This document shows positions 36,367 to 45,193 of a stretch of DNA of 64,000 nucleotides, one piece after another. This DNA is from an uncultured Clostridium sp. (GTDB taxonomy: Bacteria > Bacillota > Clostridia > TANB77 > CAG-508): NCBI GenBank assembly GCA_900553945.1, contig USFR01000002.1, positions 163,954 through 227,953 on the forward strand, in the 5' to 3' direction. Both the position numbers and the translations under genes were made by a program. Each line of letters starts with the position of its first letter. Positions within the stretch are counted from its first letter, which is position 1. A model generated the notes under the pieces. That model had not been told where the DNA came from, ran no database searches, and was given only the letters and a program-made list of their open reading frames with translations.

Positions 36367-37734
36367 TTACAGAATTTCCTGAGCAATCATTGCAAGTTCT
36401 GACCGTACGGTCTTCTTACTGTCAAGTTCAATCTGCCAGCAACGGCTGATGTCTTTGAATTTTTCAGAAGCATATACCAGGCCATTTCGTCTTTCATTAA
36501 GTCCCGGTGTATTTACCTGAGTCGGATCACCTGCCAATACAAGTTTGGATCCTCTAGCAAGCCGGGTAATGATGTCTTTCATAATTTCTGGCTTGACATT
36601 CTGAACTTCATCAAGGAAGTAGAAGGTGTTGGCGATTGAAGAACCGCGAAGGAAGCCAATTGCCTGAATCTCAATGAGACCTCTGTCAAACAGCTCATTA
36701 ACACTTTCCTTGCATTCCTTCTTGTTTACTTTCTCTTTTCCAGCTGTGATAGCTTCACCATTATTTCTGAAGATTTCTACAAGGTTATTCTGGACACCGT
36801 TAATGTAAGGGCTAACCTTATCATTGATGTCACCAGGTAAATAACCTAAATCTTCATCAATGGTTACTGTCGGGGCACCGACAAGAATCTGTTCATAAAT
36901 GCTCTCTGGACCATATGATGCAAGAGAATGCAAAGCTGCAGCAAGAGCACAGTAAGTTTTACCAGTTCCAGCACCACCTTTAACAATAACTAAAGGTGCA
37001 ATGTCAGGCGGAGCAAGTAAACATTCCATAAGCATTTTCTGCTCAGCGTTTTCCGGCTTAAATGCTTTGGTATTCTGATACATCAGTGGAACGAGTTTGC
37101 CGTCGGTATATCTTGCGATTGCAGATGAACCTTCTGACGATATTGTTACAAACATATTCTCATGCCATGCAATATTATTATACTGATAAATTGCATTGAT
37201 AGGCAGAGACTTATCTGCATACAATTTGTCAACAGAAGACTTTGCAGCAAATACCTCAATCCGTCCTTTGTACTGATCACGTGGAAGAGGAAAGATTTCA
37301 TCCTTAAATTCCTGTGACGCAATACCAAGCTTTTCAGCTTTTAATCTTACAGAAGGATTCTGAGAGATAAGAACTACCGGACACTTACTTGACTTGATTA
37401 AGTCTAAGCAAACCTGAAAAGATCGTTTGTAAAGATCTGTAAGGTTGTGAATTGCGTTTACTTCACGAGAAACCGTGTTGCAATCTCTGATCTTCAATGA
37501 AGAACCATTACTCTGTTTAACACCTTTTGCAGAAAGCAAATCCTTCATAGAAAATGTGGAGATATAATCCACAAATTTGCTTGCTATTTTCGCCTTTTCT
37601 GGCGATTTGTCGTACCGATAAATACGTTCTACAACGGCCAGCGGAACAACAACATCATTATCGCTGCCAAAGTTAAGTGTAGCCTTTTCAGAGGACAATG
37701 TTGCTTCAGTAAGTAATACAAATGTCTTCTTCAT
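36367..37734 (-). CDS. PhoH-family ATPase with degenerate PIN-like N-terminal domain
   Basis: 455 aa on the minus strand. The start at 37734 (MKKTFVLLT) is set by AAAGGAG (37743-37749) 8 nt upstream. The C-terminal half is PhoH: Walker A VKGGAGTGKTYCA, Walker B FYFLDEVQN and sensor VLAGDPTQV. The N-terminal half follows the PIN domain of PhoH2 toxins (late segment CPVVLISQNPSVRLKAEKLGI), but the first-strand catalytic Asp (DTNV-type) reads LLTEAT, so RNase activity may be lost. PhoH2 proteins are RNA helicase/RNases. GC and codon use are clearly higher than in the flanking genes, which suggests transfer. It has its own promoter and terminator. Confidence 0.88.
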   Translation of the reverse strand: MKKTFVLLTEATLSSEKATLNFGSDNDVVVPLAVVERIYRYDKSPEKAKIASKFVDYISTFSMKDLLSAKGVKQSNGSSLKIRDCNTVSREVNAIHNLTDLYKRSFQVCLDLIKSSKCPVVLISQNPSVRLKAEKLGIASQEFKDEIFPLPRDQYKGRIEVFAAKSSVDKLYADKSLPINAIYQYNNIAWHENMFVTISSEGSSAIARYTDGKLVPLMYQNTKAFKPENAEQKMLMECLLAPPDIAPLVIVKGGAGTGKTYCALAAALHSLASYGPESIYEQILVGAPTVTIDEDLGYLPGDINDKVSPYINGVQNNLVEIFRNNGEAITAGKEKVNKKECKESVNELFDRGLIEIQAIGFLRGSSIANTFYFLDEVQNVKPEIMKDIITRLARGSKLVLAGDPTQVNTPGLNERRNGLVYASEKFKDISRCWQIELDSKKTVRSELAMIAQEIL

Positions 37735-37806
37735 AATGAAAACTCCTTTCATGGGTGCAAGTATTTCTTATTAAACAGAAATACAATTCAATTAGGTTAC
37801 ATAAAT

Positions 37807-37835
37807 ATTATACAAGGGAAACCTTCAAAAATCAA
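37807..37835 (-). promoter_or_regulatory. Promoter for the PhoH gene
   Basis: On the minus strand TTGATT (complement of 37830-37835) and TATAAT (complement of 37807-37812) are exactly 17 nt apart, 72 bp before the start codon. Confidence 0.72.
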
Positions 37836-37926
37836 TGTTTTTTGCAAATAATATATCAAAGATTTACATAATTTCATAAAATATATTAAACGGAGAAGAA
37901 AAATCCGTAAAAAAGGAGGTCACCAT

Positions 37927-38511
37927 GTGATACTAGAAGGTAAAAAAATAGGTTATGTATTTACAGGATCATTTTGTACATTTAAGAAAAGTATAGAACA
38001 ACTTAAAAAAATAGCTAAACAAAAAGCTGAGATAATTCCAATAATGTCATATAACTCATATAATTTAGATACGAAATTTGGAAAAGCAGAAGAATTTATA
38101 AAAGAAATCGAAGAAATAACAAAACATAAAATTATAAATACAATTCAAGGTGCAGAGCCAATTGGCCCAAAGCATTTAACAGATATTATGATAATTGCTC
38201 CAGCATCAGGAAATACAATGGCAAAATTAGCAAACGATATAATAGATACACCGGCTGTAATGGCTGCAAAATCGCATTTAAGAAATGAAAATCCACTTGT
38301 AATTGCACCATCAACAAATAATGGACTAAGCGGAAACGCAATGAACATAGCAAAATTACTAAATATGAGAAATTATTATTTTGTACCTTTTAAGCAAGAT
38401 AATCCAATAACCAAGCCACGCTCTGTGGTATTTGATAGTGAATATATAATTCCAACATTGGAACTTGCTTTAGAAGGAAAGCAAATTCAGCCAATACTAA
38501 TGCAATTGTAA
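37927..38511 (+). CDS. dpaB: Dipicolinate synthase subunit B
   Basis: 194-aa flavoprotein-family protein matching SpoVFB/DpaB, which with DpaA makes dipicolinic acid for the spore core. It begins LEGKKIGYVFTGSFCTFKK and contains DIMIIAPASGNTMAKLANDI, DTPAVMAAKSHLR and VIAPSTNNGL...NMRNYYFVPFKQDNP, all characteristic of the family. The start is GTG 37927 (an ATG at 37925 runs straight into a stop) after AAGGAGG. No dpaA lies beside it in this window, unlike Bacillus where the two are adjacent. Its presence indicates a sporulating lineage or a remnant of one. Confidence 0.92.
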   Translation: MILEGKKIGYVFTGSFCTFKKSIEQLKKIAKQKAEIIPIMSYNSYNLDTKFGKAEEFIKEIEEITKHKIINTIQGAEPIGPKHLTDIMIIAPASGNTMAKLANDIIDTPAVMAAKSHLRNENPLVIAPSTNNGLSGNAMNIAKLLNMRNYYFVPFKQDNPITKPRSVVFDSEYIIPTLELALEGKQIQPILMQL

Positions 38512-38527
38512 AAAATATATGAAGAAT

Positions 38528-38578
38528 AAAAGCTATATTTTAGAAAGAAAAATTACTCTAAAATATAGCTTTTTATTG
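38528..38578 (+). terminator. Rho-independent terminator after dpaB
   Basis: AAAAGCTATATTTTAGA pairs with TCTAAAATATAGCTTTTT, a long perfect stem with trailing T residues. Confidence 0.92.
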
Positions 38579-38632
38579 TACATATAGACTTTGCTATAAT
38601 AAATAAAGATAAATTTAAAACCGTTGTTTCCA

Positions 38633-38661
38633 TTGACATGAAAAGACATTAGAAATATAAT
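38633..38661 (+). promoter_or_regulatory. Promoter for murT-gatD
   Basis: Consensus TTGACA (38633-38638) and TATAAT (38656-38661) are 17 nt apart, 48 bp before the murT ATG. Confidence 0.85.
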
Positions 38662-38708
38662 TTAATAGTAATTTGAAAAATATATATAATAATATAAGAG
38701 GAAAATAA

Positions 38709-40055
38709 ATGAGAAATTTTTTTACAATATTAATAACTAAAATAATTTGTATAATATTAAAAGTATTTGGAAAAAAAGGTGGAAATTTACCAGGAAAAGT
38801 TGCATACAAGTTAAATCCAAATATATTTAAATATTTAAAGCTTGAAGGAAAAGTAATAGCAACAACAGGAACTAATGGAAAAACAATGACAAATAACATG
38901 ATAGGTAAAATTCTTACTGATAGCGGAAAAACAATAATAACAAATGCTGAAGGAAACAACATGGAAACAGGAATATTATCAGTTTTAATAAAAAATTGTA
39001 CTTTATCAGGAAAAGTTAAAGCAGATTATTTTGTATTTGAAACAGATGAAAGTTATGTTCCAATCTTATATAAAATGATTCCATTAGATTGTTTAGTAAT
39101 ATTAGACTTCTTTAGAGACCAATTAGATAGAGCTGGCGAAGTTGAAACAATTATTCTAAAAAATAAAAAGTTCTTAGAAAAATATAAAGGAAAACTAGTA
39201 TTAAACGCAGATGATCCGAATGTAAGTAGACTAGGAAAAGCAAATAAAAACAATAAAAATGTTTATTATTTCAGAGTAGACAAATACAAATATGCTACAA
39301 ACGAATTAAAAGAAGCAGGTGAAGGAAAGTTCTGCCCTTTCTGCAATACACGTTTGCAATATGAATATTATCAATATGCTCACATTGGAAAATTTAAATG
39401 TCCAAAATGCAATTATGGAGAAAATGAGATATACAATGAAATAACAGATGTAGATTTAGAAAACAAAACATTTAAAATTAATGATCAAGAATACAAAACA
39501 CAATTTAATAATATTTATGCAATTTACAATATTGCAGCTGCAACAACAGTAGCTAAATTATTTAAAGTTAAAGAAAAATCAGTAAAAGAAACAATTGAAA
39601 AATTTGTACTTAATAACGGAAGACTAGAAAGGATGGAAATAAGCGGTTGTGAAACAATAATAAATCTTGCTAAAAACCCTACAGGAGCAAATGTTAGCCT
39701 ACGTTTACTAAAAGAAGATAAAGAACACAAAGAATTATTATTTGTATTAAATGATAACATAGCAGACGGTAAAGATGTATCATGGATTTGGGATATAAAT
39801 TTTGAAGACTTGGAAAATGTTGACAGAATAATAACAGCAGGGACAAGGCCATACGATATTGCAATAAGAATAAAGGTTAGTGGATATCCAGCAGAAAAAA
39901 TTATACCTTGTACAACAATAGAAGAAGCTGTTAACCATTTATATGAAACGCAAGGAAAAAAATATGTAATAACAAATTATACATCAGTTCAACCAACAAG
40001 ACATGAATTAATAAAATTCAAAGAAAAAAGTGAGGAAAATCATGAAAGAGATTAG
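38709..40055 (+). CDS. murT: Lipid II isoglutaminyl synthase subunit MurT
   Basis: 448 aa. Mur-ligase fold with ATP loop ATTGTNGKTMTNN and ETDESYVPIL. A four-Cys zinc-ribbon insert (CPFCNTRLQY ... FKCPKC) is unique to MurT, and the C-terminal DUF1727 domain contains LAKNPTGANVSLRLL and NDNIADGKDVSWIWD. With GatD it amidates the D-Glu of lipid II to iso-Gln, needed for efficient cross-linking in many Gram-positive bacteria. It overlaps gatD by 14 nt and has its own consensus promoter. Complete and typical. Confidence 0.96.
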   Translation: MRNFFTILITKIICIILKVFGKKGGNLPGKVAYKLNPNIFKYLKLEGKVIATTGTNGKTMTNNMIGKILTDSGKTIITNAEGNNMETGILSVLIKNCTLSGKVKADYFVFETDESYVPILYKMIPLDCLVILDFFRDQLDRAGEVETIILKNKKFLEKYKGKLVLNADDPNVSRLGKANKNNKNVYYFRVDKYKYATNELKEAGEGKFCPFCNTRLQYEYYQYAHIGKFKCPKCNYGENEIYNEITDVDLENKTFKINDQEYKTQFNNIYAIYNIAAATTVAKLFKVKEKSVKETIEKFVLNNGRLERMEISGCETIINLAKNPTGANVSLRLLKEDKEHKELLFVLNDNIADGKDVSWIWDINFEDLENVDRIITAGTRPYDIAIRIKVSGYPAEKIIPCTTIEEAVNHLYETQGKKYVITNYTSVQPTRHELIKFKEKSEENHERD

Positions 40056-40788
40056 AATATTGTACTTATATCCAGATATATTAGATTTATATGGAGATAT
40101 AGGAAATATTAAAGTATTAAAATACAGAATAGAACAACGTGGGATGAAGTGCATAGTAGACACATATTCAATAGATGATGAAGCACCAGACTTCTCATCA
40201 TATGACATCGTATTTTCAGGCGGTGGTGCAGATAATGAACAAAAAATATTATCAGAAGATTTAGTAAAATACAAAGAACAAATAAAAAAAGCAGTTGATG
40301 AAGGTTTGTTCTTTTTATTAATATGTGGTTCATACCAATTATTCGGAAAATACTATAAAGGCGTTGAAGGAAACATAATTCCAGGACTTGAAATATTTGA
40401 TTACTATACGGAAGCAATAGAAGACAGAAAGAAAAGATGTATAGGAAATATAATAATAGAAGCAATGATAGATGGAAAAGAAACTAAAGTAATTGGATTT
40501 GAAAATCATGGTGGACAAACATATGATACACAAGATAATTTTGGAACAGTACAATATGGAAACGGAAATAAGTTTGGAGATTTAATGGAAGGATTCATGA
40601 GAAAAAATGTAATTGCGACATATTTGCATGGTCCACTTCTTTCAAAAAATCCAGAAATAGCAGATCACATAATAAAATATGCATTAAAGAGAAAATACAA
40701 TGAAGATATAAAACTTTCAGAAATGAATGATGAGTTCGAAGAAAAATGTAGAGAACAGTTAATAAAAAGATTTTTAGATAATAATTAA
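40042..40788 (+). CDS. gatD: Lipid II isoglutaminyl synthase, glutamine amidotransferase subunit GatD
   Basis: 248 aa from ATG 40042; TGAGGA (40031-40036) sits 5 nt upstream, so an in-frame GTG at 40030 is less likely. Class I glutaminase fold (CobB/CobQ-like): the nucleophile Cys is in LLICGSYQLFG and the His in TYLHGPLLSKNPEIAD. It starts IRILYLYPDILDLYGDIGN, typical of GatD. It supplies ammonia from glutamine to MurT and is coupled to murT by overlap. Confidence 0.96.
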   Translation: MKEIRILYLYPDILDLYGDIGNIKVLKYRIEQRGMKCIVDTYSIDDEAPDFSSYDIVFSGGGADNEQKILSEDLVKYKEQIKKAVDEGLFFLLICGSYQLFGKYYKGVEGNIIPGLEIFDYYTEAIEDRKKRCIGNIIIEAMIDGKETKVIGFENHGGQTYDTQDNFGTVQYGNGNKFGDLMEGFMRKNVIATYLHGPLLSKNPEIADHIIKYALKRKYNEDIKLSEMNDEFEEKCREQLIKRFLDNN

Positions 40789-40813
40789 TGTACAAAAGAT
40801 AGGAGGTATGAAA

Positions 40814-42583
40814 TTGATAACAGAAGAAAATAGTCAATACAAACAGTTAGAGAAGAACTTAAATAGGATTCTAAATAAGGGTAAAGCTCAAATGGAAGCT
40901 GAAAGGCTAAAAAAAGAAGAAGAAAACATGAAAAATGAATTTAATAAAGACGAATTCATTTATCAATTACAAGGTGAGATAAACATTCTTGATGCCAGAG
41001 AAAGAAAAATTGAACAAATGAATAGCTCATCTGATGAACCCACAGAGCCTTTATACCCAAAGGAACTAGACAACCTAACATTAGAAATAATATATATAGC
41101 ATTACTATATGGTAATCCTAATGCAATTTCAAAATATTATTTTGAGAAAAATTTATGTTATTTTTCTAGTGAAATCATATTAAATCTTTATAAAAGTGTA
41201 ATATTTAAAGAAGGTGAAAAACAAGCGCCGCCTCAATTGAAAGAGGGATTCAACTTTCCAAAAGCAATTGCTGAACTATATGATTTAAAAGTAGCAATGC
41301 AATCTGCACCACTTGATAAAAAATATGATTTCGAAATGATTTATAGAGAATTAAAAAAATTATTCATATTAAAAAGAAGTTATATACAAGCACCAACAAA
41401 GAAAATACAAGAAAAAATATTTGAAATTAAAAGCTATGTAAAATATAGAGAAATGTCAGCAGATGAAGTTGAAGCAGCAATTAAGCAAATTAATGTAACG
41501 AACAGATTAAGCCAGTCAGTTTTAAATAACGATATCGCAGCTTTTTGGCTAGATGATAAAAACGAATTAAGAGAAGGTGTACCACTTCCTTTCCCAATAA
41601 TGACTAAAGTTTTCAAAGGCTTTAGAAAAGGAGAAATAATGACATATGCTATGCCTTCAAACGCTGGTAAGAGTAGATTTACAGTGAACTTAGCGTGTAA
41701 CATAGCGTTTAGGCATAAAAAGAAAGTTTTAGTAGTATCAAACGAAATGACAGAAGATAAAATGAGACTATGTTTATTAACAACAATAATAAACAACCCA
41801 GAAATCCAAAAATTCCATAAACAAAAATTGATTAAAAATGAAAGTGAATTATTGGAATTTAAATTTAGAGCTGATAATCCAAAAGAAGTTCTACTTGATG
41901 AGCAAGGCTTTATAAAGAAACTTGACAACGAAACACAAGAACAATTTGTAAAAAGACTTCCATCAATATCAACTGAGTTTAATCAGATAATGGAAGTTAC
42001 AAAATGGTTAAATGAACAAGTAAATAATTCAGTATATTTTGTACACTTAACAGAGTATACAAATAATGATTTGCATGAAGTAATTTCTAACTACATGTAT
42101 AAAGATGGAATTGAATATGTATTTTACGATACTTTAAAATCAGATGTAAATAACATAGGAGATGCTAATGAGCTAAAGAAAACAGCTACATTATTATCTG
42201 AATTAGCTCAAAAATTTAATATTTTTATAGGAGCATCAATTCAGTTATCTGAAAACACTACATTGCCAATAAATTTAACGATCAATGATTTATCTGTTAG
42301 TAAAACAATAAAAGAAGTATTCGATTCTTTAACATTGTTTAAACAAATTCAAAGAAATCATTTAGGTGATTATGAATATTCAGATTCAGATAGATTTACA
42401 ACATGTAGAGATTTGGAAGTATTTGAAGATCCAGATGTAAGGTACTATATAGCCGTAATTGATAAGAACAGAGCTGGTGCAAAACCTAAATTATTATTCA
42501 GACTTAATCTAGCATATAATGAATGGCATGAATTAGGATATGTAAAATTAAAAGAAAAATATAATGATTTGAATACAAATTAA
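40814..42583 (+). CDS. DnaB-like (SF4) RecA-fold ATPase
   Basis: About 589 aa. The start is TTG 40814, 7 nt from AGGAGG (40801-40806); ATG 40808 is only 1 nt from it. The first 60 residues are a Lys/Glu coiled coil; 75-230 are helical and unrecognised. From about 250 the C-terminal domain follows DnaB: RKGEIMTYAMPSNAGKSRF (Walker A near 280), VLVVSNEMTEDKMRL, EYVFYDTLKSDVNN (Walker B region) and YYIAVIDKNRAGAKPKL. No DnaB N-terminal domain is recognised, so it is probably not the replicative helicase; a phage- or stress-type helicase or ATPase is possible. It lies 25 bp after gatD with normal codon use. Confidence 0.68.
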   Translation: MITEENSQYKQLEKNLNRILNKGKAQMEAERLKKEEENMKNEFNKDEFIYQLQGEINILDARERKIEQMNSSSDEPTEPLYPKELDNLTLEIIYIALLYGNPNAISKYYFEKNLCYFSSEIILNLYKSVIFKEGEKQAPPQLKEGFNFPKAIAELYDLKVAMQSAPLDKKYDFEMIYRELKKLFILKRSYIQAPTKKIQEKIFEIKSYVKYREMSADEVEAAIKQINVTNRLSQSVLNNDIAAFWLDDKNELREGVPLPFPIMTKVFKGFRKGEIMTYAMPSNAGKSRFTVNLACNIAFRHKKKVLVVSNEMTEDKMRLCLLTTIINNPEIQKFHKQKLIKNESELLEFKFRADNPKEVLLDEQGFIKKLDNETQEQFVKRLPSISTEFNQIMEVTKWLNEQVNNSVYFVHLTEYTNNDLHEVISNYMYKDGIEYVFYDTLKSDVNNIGDANELKKTATLLSELAQKFNIFIGASIQLSENTTLPINLTINDLSVSKTIKEVFDSLTLFKQIQRNHLGDYEYSDSDRFTTCRDLEVFEDPDVRYYIAVIDKNRAGAKPKLLFRLNLAYNEWHELGYVKLKEKYNDLNTN

Positions 42584-42590
42584 AATTAAG

Positions 42591-42629
42591 CAATCTAAAC
42601 TAAATTAAAGTTAGTTTAGATTGTTTTTA
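42591..42629 (+). terminator. Rho-independent terminator after the DnaB-like gene
   Basis: CAATCTAAACTAA pairs perfectly with TTAGTTTAGATTG, followed by a T run. Confidence 0.92.
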
Positions 42630-42768
42630 TATAACAGAAAAGTTTTTTGAACTTCATATTATATAAAAATAACAATGCACAGAAATTTGCTTTGCAAATT
42701 TCTGTGCACGAACAAAGACGCGGACTTTAAAATGCTATAATCAGTATAAATGTTATAAATAGTCCGCT
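42624..42768 (+). repeat. 145-bp multi-hairpin interspersed element, copy 1
   Basis: Three consecutive foldbacks: TTTATATAACAG...ATATTATATAAA; GTGCACAGAAATTTG-C/CAAATTTCTGTGCAC (perfect, 42674-42710 region); and GCGGACT (42720-42726) with AGTCCGC (42761-42767), which ends in T-rich sequence. The whole unit matches, in reverse complement, 57729-57872 over its full length with scattered substitutions. It makes up most of the first half of the 457-bp gap before the acidic repeat gene. Confidence 0.78.
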
Positions 42769-42823
42769 TTTGTTTTATACACAAAAGAATTTACATAAAA
42801 AGTTTTTAAAATACGTGTTTTTC

Positions 42824-42852
42824 TTGAAAAATAGGCAAAAGCATAGTATAAT
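42824..42852 (+). promoter_or_regulatory. Promoter with long leader for the acidic repeat gene
   Basis: TTGAAA (42824-42829) and TATAAT (42847-42852) are 17 nt apart. The transcript would have a leader of about 180 nt with several short inverted repeats (for example CATTTTTAATAAAAATG near 42912-42931); no known riboswitch is recognised in it. Confidence 0.7.
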
Positions 42853-43040
42853 AAAAAAAGACTTGGTATACGCCAAAATAAATTCATATTTAGCAATGAC
42901 TTAAATTAAAGCATATTTTTAATAAAAATGTCTTATTTAAGTGTACCTATGCTAAATAGAAAAGGAGGGATAAAACTAATATTATAATGTAACTATTGTA
43001 ATTGCTGTAACTGTTAGCGCGCACAAACAGGAGGTAAAAT

Positions 43041-45071
43041 ATGTTTAAATTCAAGGCAACATTAGGAGTACCATCAGCTGCTGAAAAAAGAGTTGACATG
43101 TTATTTGAAGCACTGTTATCTGAACAGTTTTCAAAGCGGGTAGGAAGCGATTTTTCAATTTCATTCAACGAGAGTGAATTAAAAATTGAGTTCTGCGACG
43201 TCGAACTTACTGAAAAATATGCTCAGAAAATCTTAGGCTGTGGAACTGTTAAAAAGTTCTATATTGAGAACCAGACAGAGCCAAAAAATAAGCCAGAGAA
43301 AGAAATTGAAGCTAAAGTAAAAGTAACTGAAAATGAGCAGGTAACAGGTTTAGAAACAGAAGTGGAAACTGATTCAGAAAATAAGAAAGAAGAAAATAAA
43401 TCTGATTCAGAAGATGATGATGCAAATGCTGAAACAGGAGTGGAAGAAACTGAACCCGAGGCAGAACTGGAAGTGATTCCTGAAGTAAAAGCTGAGGAAG
43501 AAACTGAACCTGAGGCAGAACTGGAAGTGATTCCTGAAGTAAAAGCTGAGGAAGAAACTGAACCCGAGGCAGAACCGGAAGTGATTCCTGAAGTAAAAGC
43601 TGAGGAAGAAACTGAACCCGAGGCAGAACCGGAAGTGATTCCTGAAGTAAAAGCTGAGGAAGAAACTGAACCCGAGGCAGAACTGGAAGTGATTCCTGAA
43701 GTAAAAGCTGAGGAAGAAACTGAACCTGAGGCAGAACTGGAAGTGATTCCTGAAGTAAAAGCTGAGGAAGAAACTGAACCTAAGGCAGAACTGGAAGTGA
43801 TTTCTGAAGCAGAAGTTGTGGAAGGACTTGAACTTGAACAAGAACAGGAAGTAGCTCCAGAAGCAAAAGCTGAAGAAAAATCACCTAAAGTAAAAAGTTT
43901 CGAAGAGTTTTCAAAAGAGTATGCTAAAAAGTTATACGAAGAATCTGAGAACTTAGAAGAGTTTTCTGGAAAATTAGCTGATTATATTCAGATTTCAGAC
44001 AGCAGAATAAGAAATGCCTTTGAGGAACTGGTAAAAGCTGTTGCTGAAACACAAAAAATGAGCTGGTTTTGTATTGAAAATATCATAAAACGCAGTTCAC
44101 AAAATCTTTACAAAAGAGCAGAGTTTAATACTAATACAAAAGTATTGATTTCTAAAGCAGTAAAGGAGCGGTTTAATCTTACTTTATTAGTTTTTCTTAA
44201 ATTAATAAAAGAGCTAATGAAAGAAATAAGTCCAGAAGCAGAAGAAACATCTGAATCAGAGCAGGAGGCAGAAGAAATTTCTGAAGAAAAAACGGAGAAA
44301 GAACCTGAGTCAGAACTTGAAGTAGTTCCTGAAATAAAATCTGAGAAAGAACCTGAACCTGAGTCAGAACTTGAAGTAGTTCCTGAAGCAAAATCTGAGG
44401 AAGAATCTGAACCTGAGTTAGAACTTAAAGTAGTTCCTGAAGCAAAATCTGAGGAAGATTCTGAACCTGAGTTAGAACTTAAAGTAGTTCCTGAAGCAAA
44501 ATCTGAGGAAGAACCTGAACCTGAGTTAGAACTTAAAGTAGTTCCTGAAGCAAAATCTGAGGAAGATTCTGAACTTGAGCTGGAACCAGAAGAAACTACT
44601 CCTGAAGCAAAAGCAGAGAGAAAACTTGAATCCGAATCAAAGCAGGAAGAAACTTTAGATGAGTATTGGTCCGGAATATTTAAATGTATGCCCAAAATCA
44701 TTTCAACAGACAAATACAGAATCGAAAATGTTTCTAAGAAAGAGCAGCAGTTCTTAGCCATCAATAAAAGTAATCCAATAGCTTTTCGTATAAAAGAAGT
44801 CCTGGAAATAATGGAAGACATCAGCCTTGTAGCCGATCCAAACTTCATTACCCTTTCAGAAAAAATCTTTACAAAAGTGCCAGTAATAAAAGTAGAAAAA
44901 AGCATGGCATTATACGAAAAAATGAGATTACTGCAGTGGTCTAAGATGCTTCAGAAATTTGTGCAGAGGTATTATACAAAAGACCCAAACTTCAGAGTGC
45001 GTATTGAGAGTTTTCTGACAGAGCTCAGAGAAATCATAATGACACCAGAAGAAATAGCGAAAATAAAATAA
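43041..45071 (+). CDS. Highly acidic protein with two arrays of 18-residue tandem repeats
   Basis: 676 aa, no signal peptide or membrane helix. Residues 1-78 form a small alpha/beta domain (FKFKATLGVPSAAEKRVDML). Residues 136-261 are seven repeats of ETEPEAELEVIPEVKAEE. Residues about 290-395 are a helical domain (FEEFSKEYAKKLYEESENL). Residues about 421-515 hold five or six repeats of the related SELEVVPEAKSEEESEPE unit, and 530-676 are a second helical domain. The family is unknown. The repeats are Glu/Pro-rich and probably extended, separating three folded parts. Base composition differs from flanking genes (CTG, GCG-type codons), like other candidate foreign genes. ATG 43041 follows AGGAGG. 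Confidence 0.75.
   Translation: MFKFKATLGVPSAAEKRVDMLFEALLSEQFSKRVGSDFSISFNESELKIEFCDVELTEKYAQKILGCGTVKKFYIENQTEPKNKPEKEIEAKVKVTENEQVTGLETEVETDSENKKEENKSDSEDDDANAETGVEETEPEAELEVIPEVKAEEETEPEAELEVIPEVKAEEETEPEAEPEVIPEVKAEEETEPEAEPEVIPEVKAEEETEPEAELEVIPEVKAEEETEPEAELEVIPEVKAEEETEPKAELEVISEAEVVEGLELEQEQEVAPEAKAEEKSPKVKSFEEFSKEYAKKLYEESENLEEFSGKLADYIQISDSRIRNAFEELVKAVAETQKMSWFCIENIIKRSSQNLYKRAEFNTNTKVLISKAVKERFNLTLLVFLKLIKELMKEISPEAEETSESEQEAEEISEEKTEKEPESELEVVPEIKSEKEPEPESELEVVPEAKSEEESEPELELKVVPEAKSEEDSEPELELKVVPEAKSEEEPEPELELKVVPEAKSEEDSELELEPEETTPEAKAERKLESESKQEETLDEYWSGIFKCMPKIISTDKYRIENVSKKEQQFLAINKSNPIAFRIKEVLEIMEDISLVADPNFITLSEKIFTKVPVIKVEKSMALYEKMRLLQWSKMLQKFVQRYYTKDPNFRVRIESFLTELREIIMTPEEIAKIK
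43446..43823 (+). repeat. Tandem array of seven 54-bp units inside the acidic gene
   Basis: Seven in-frame 54-bp copies encode an 18-aa unit (Glu-Thr-Glu-Pro at the start, Val-Ile-Pro-Glu-Val-Lys in the middle). Copies 1-6 differ mainly at CCC/CCT and CTG/CCG; copy 7 has diverged. Near-identity implies recent expansion or homogenisation. Confidence 0.95.
44301..44564 (+). repeat. Second tandem array (about five 54-bp units)
   Basis: Units starting at 44301 (short, 48 bp), 44349, 44403, 44457 and 44511 encode the Val-Val-Pro-Glu-Ala-Lys-Ser unit; a sixth decayed unit follows at 44565. The unit is clearly related to the first array, which suggests internal duplication. Confidence 0.9.
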
Positions 45072-45089
45072 TATTAGTTTAACAACATC

Positions 45090-45130
45090 AAAAGCAGCCT
45101 GAAATTACACATTTTAGGCTGCTTTTGTTA
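45090..45130 (+). terminator. Rho-independent terminator after the acidic gene
   Basis: AAAAGCAGCCT pairs with AGGCTGCTTTT around a 15-nt loop, followed by TGTTA. Confidence 0.88.
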
Positions 45131-45139
45131 TGCAAAGTA

Positions 45140-45168
45140 TTGAAAAATAAGAAAAAACGTGATATACT
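45140..45168 (+). promoter_or_regulatory. Promoter for the 439-aa hypothetical gene
   Basis: TTGAAA (45140-45145) and TATACT (45163-45168), spacing 17 nt, lie 25 bp before ATG 45194. The boxes and part of the spacer resemble the promoter at 57141-57169. Confidence 0.72.
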
Positions 45169-45193
45169 CTTAAAAATAGTTAGGAGAATTTAG

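Noticed and set aside
42860..43040. Riboswitch in the leader of the acidic repeat gene
   Set aside because: Small inverted repeats exist, but none matches a known riboswitch core that I can recognise.
43446..43823. CRISPR array
   Set aside because: The repeats are contiguous 54-bp coding units without unique spacers, and no cas genes are present.
43407..43841. Long minus-strand open frame of a repeated Phe/Ser-rich peptide
   Set aside because: It is the shadow of the 54-bp repeats in the plus-strand acidic gene, without ribosome site or promoter.
44108..44905. 265-codon minus-strand open frame rich in Ser
   Set aside because: Opposite-strand shadow of the Glu-rich acidic gene: GAA/TCA-type repeats read as Ser/Phe. 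No start signals.
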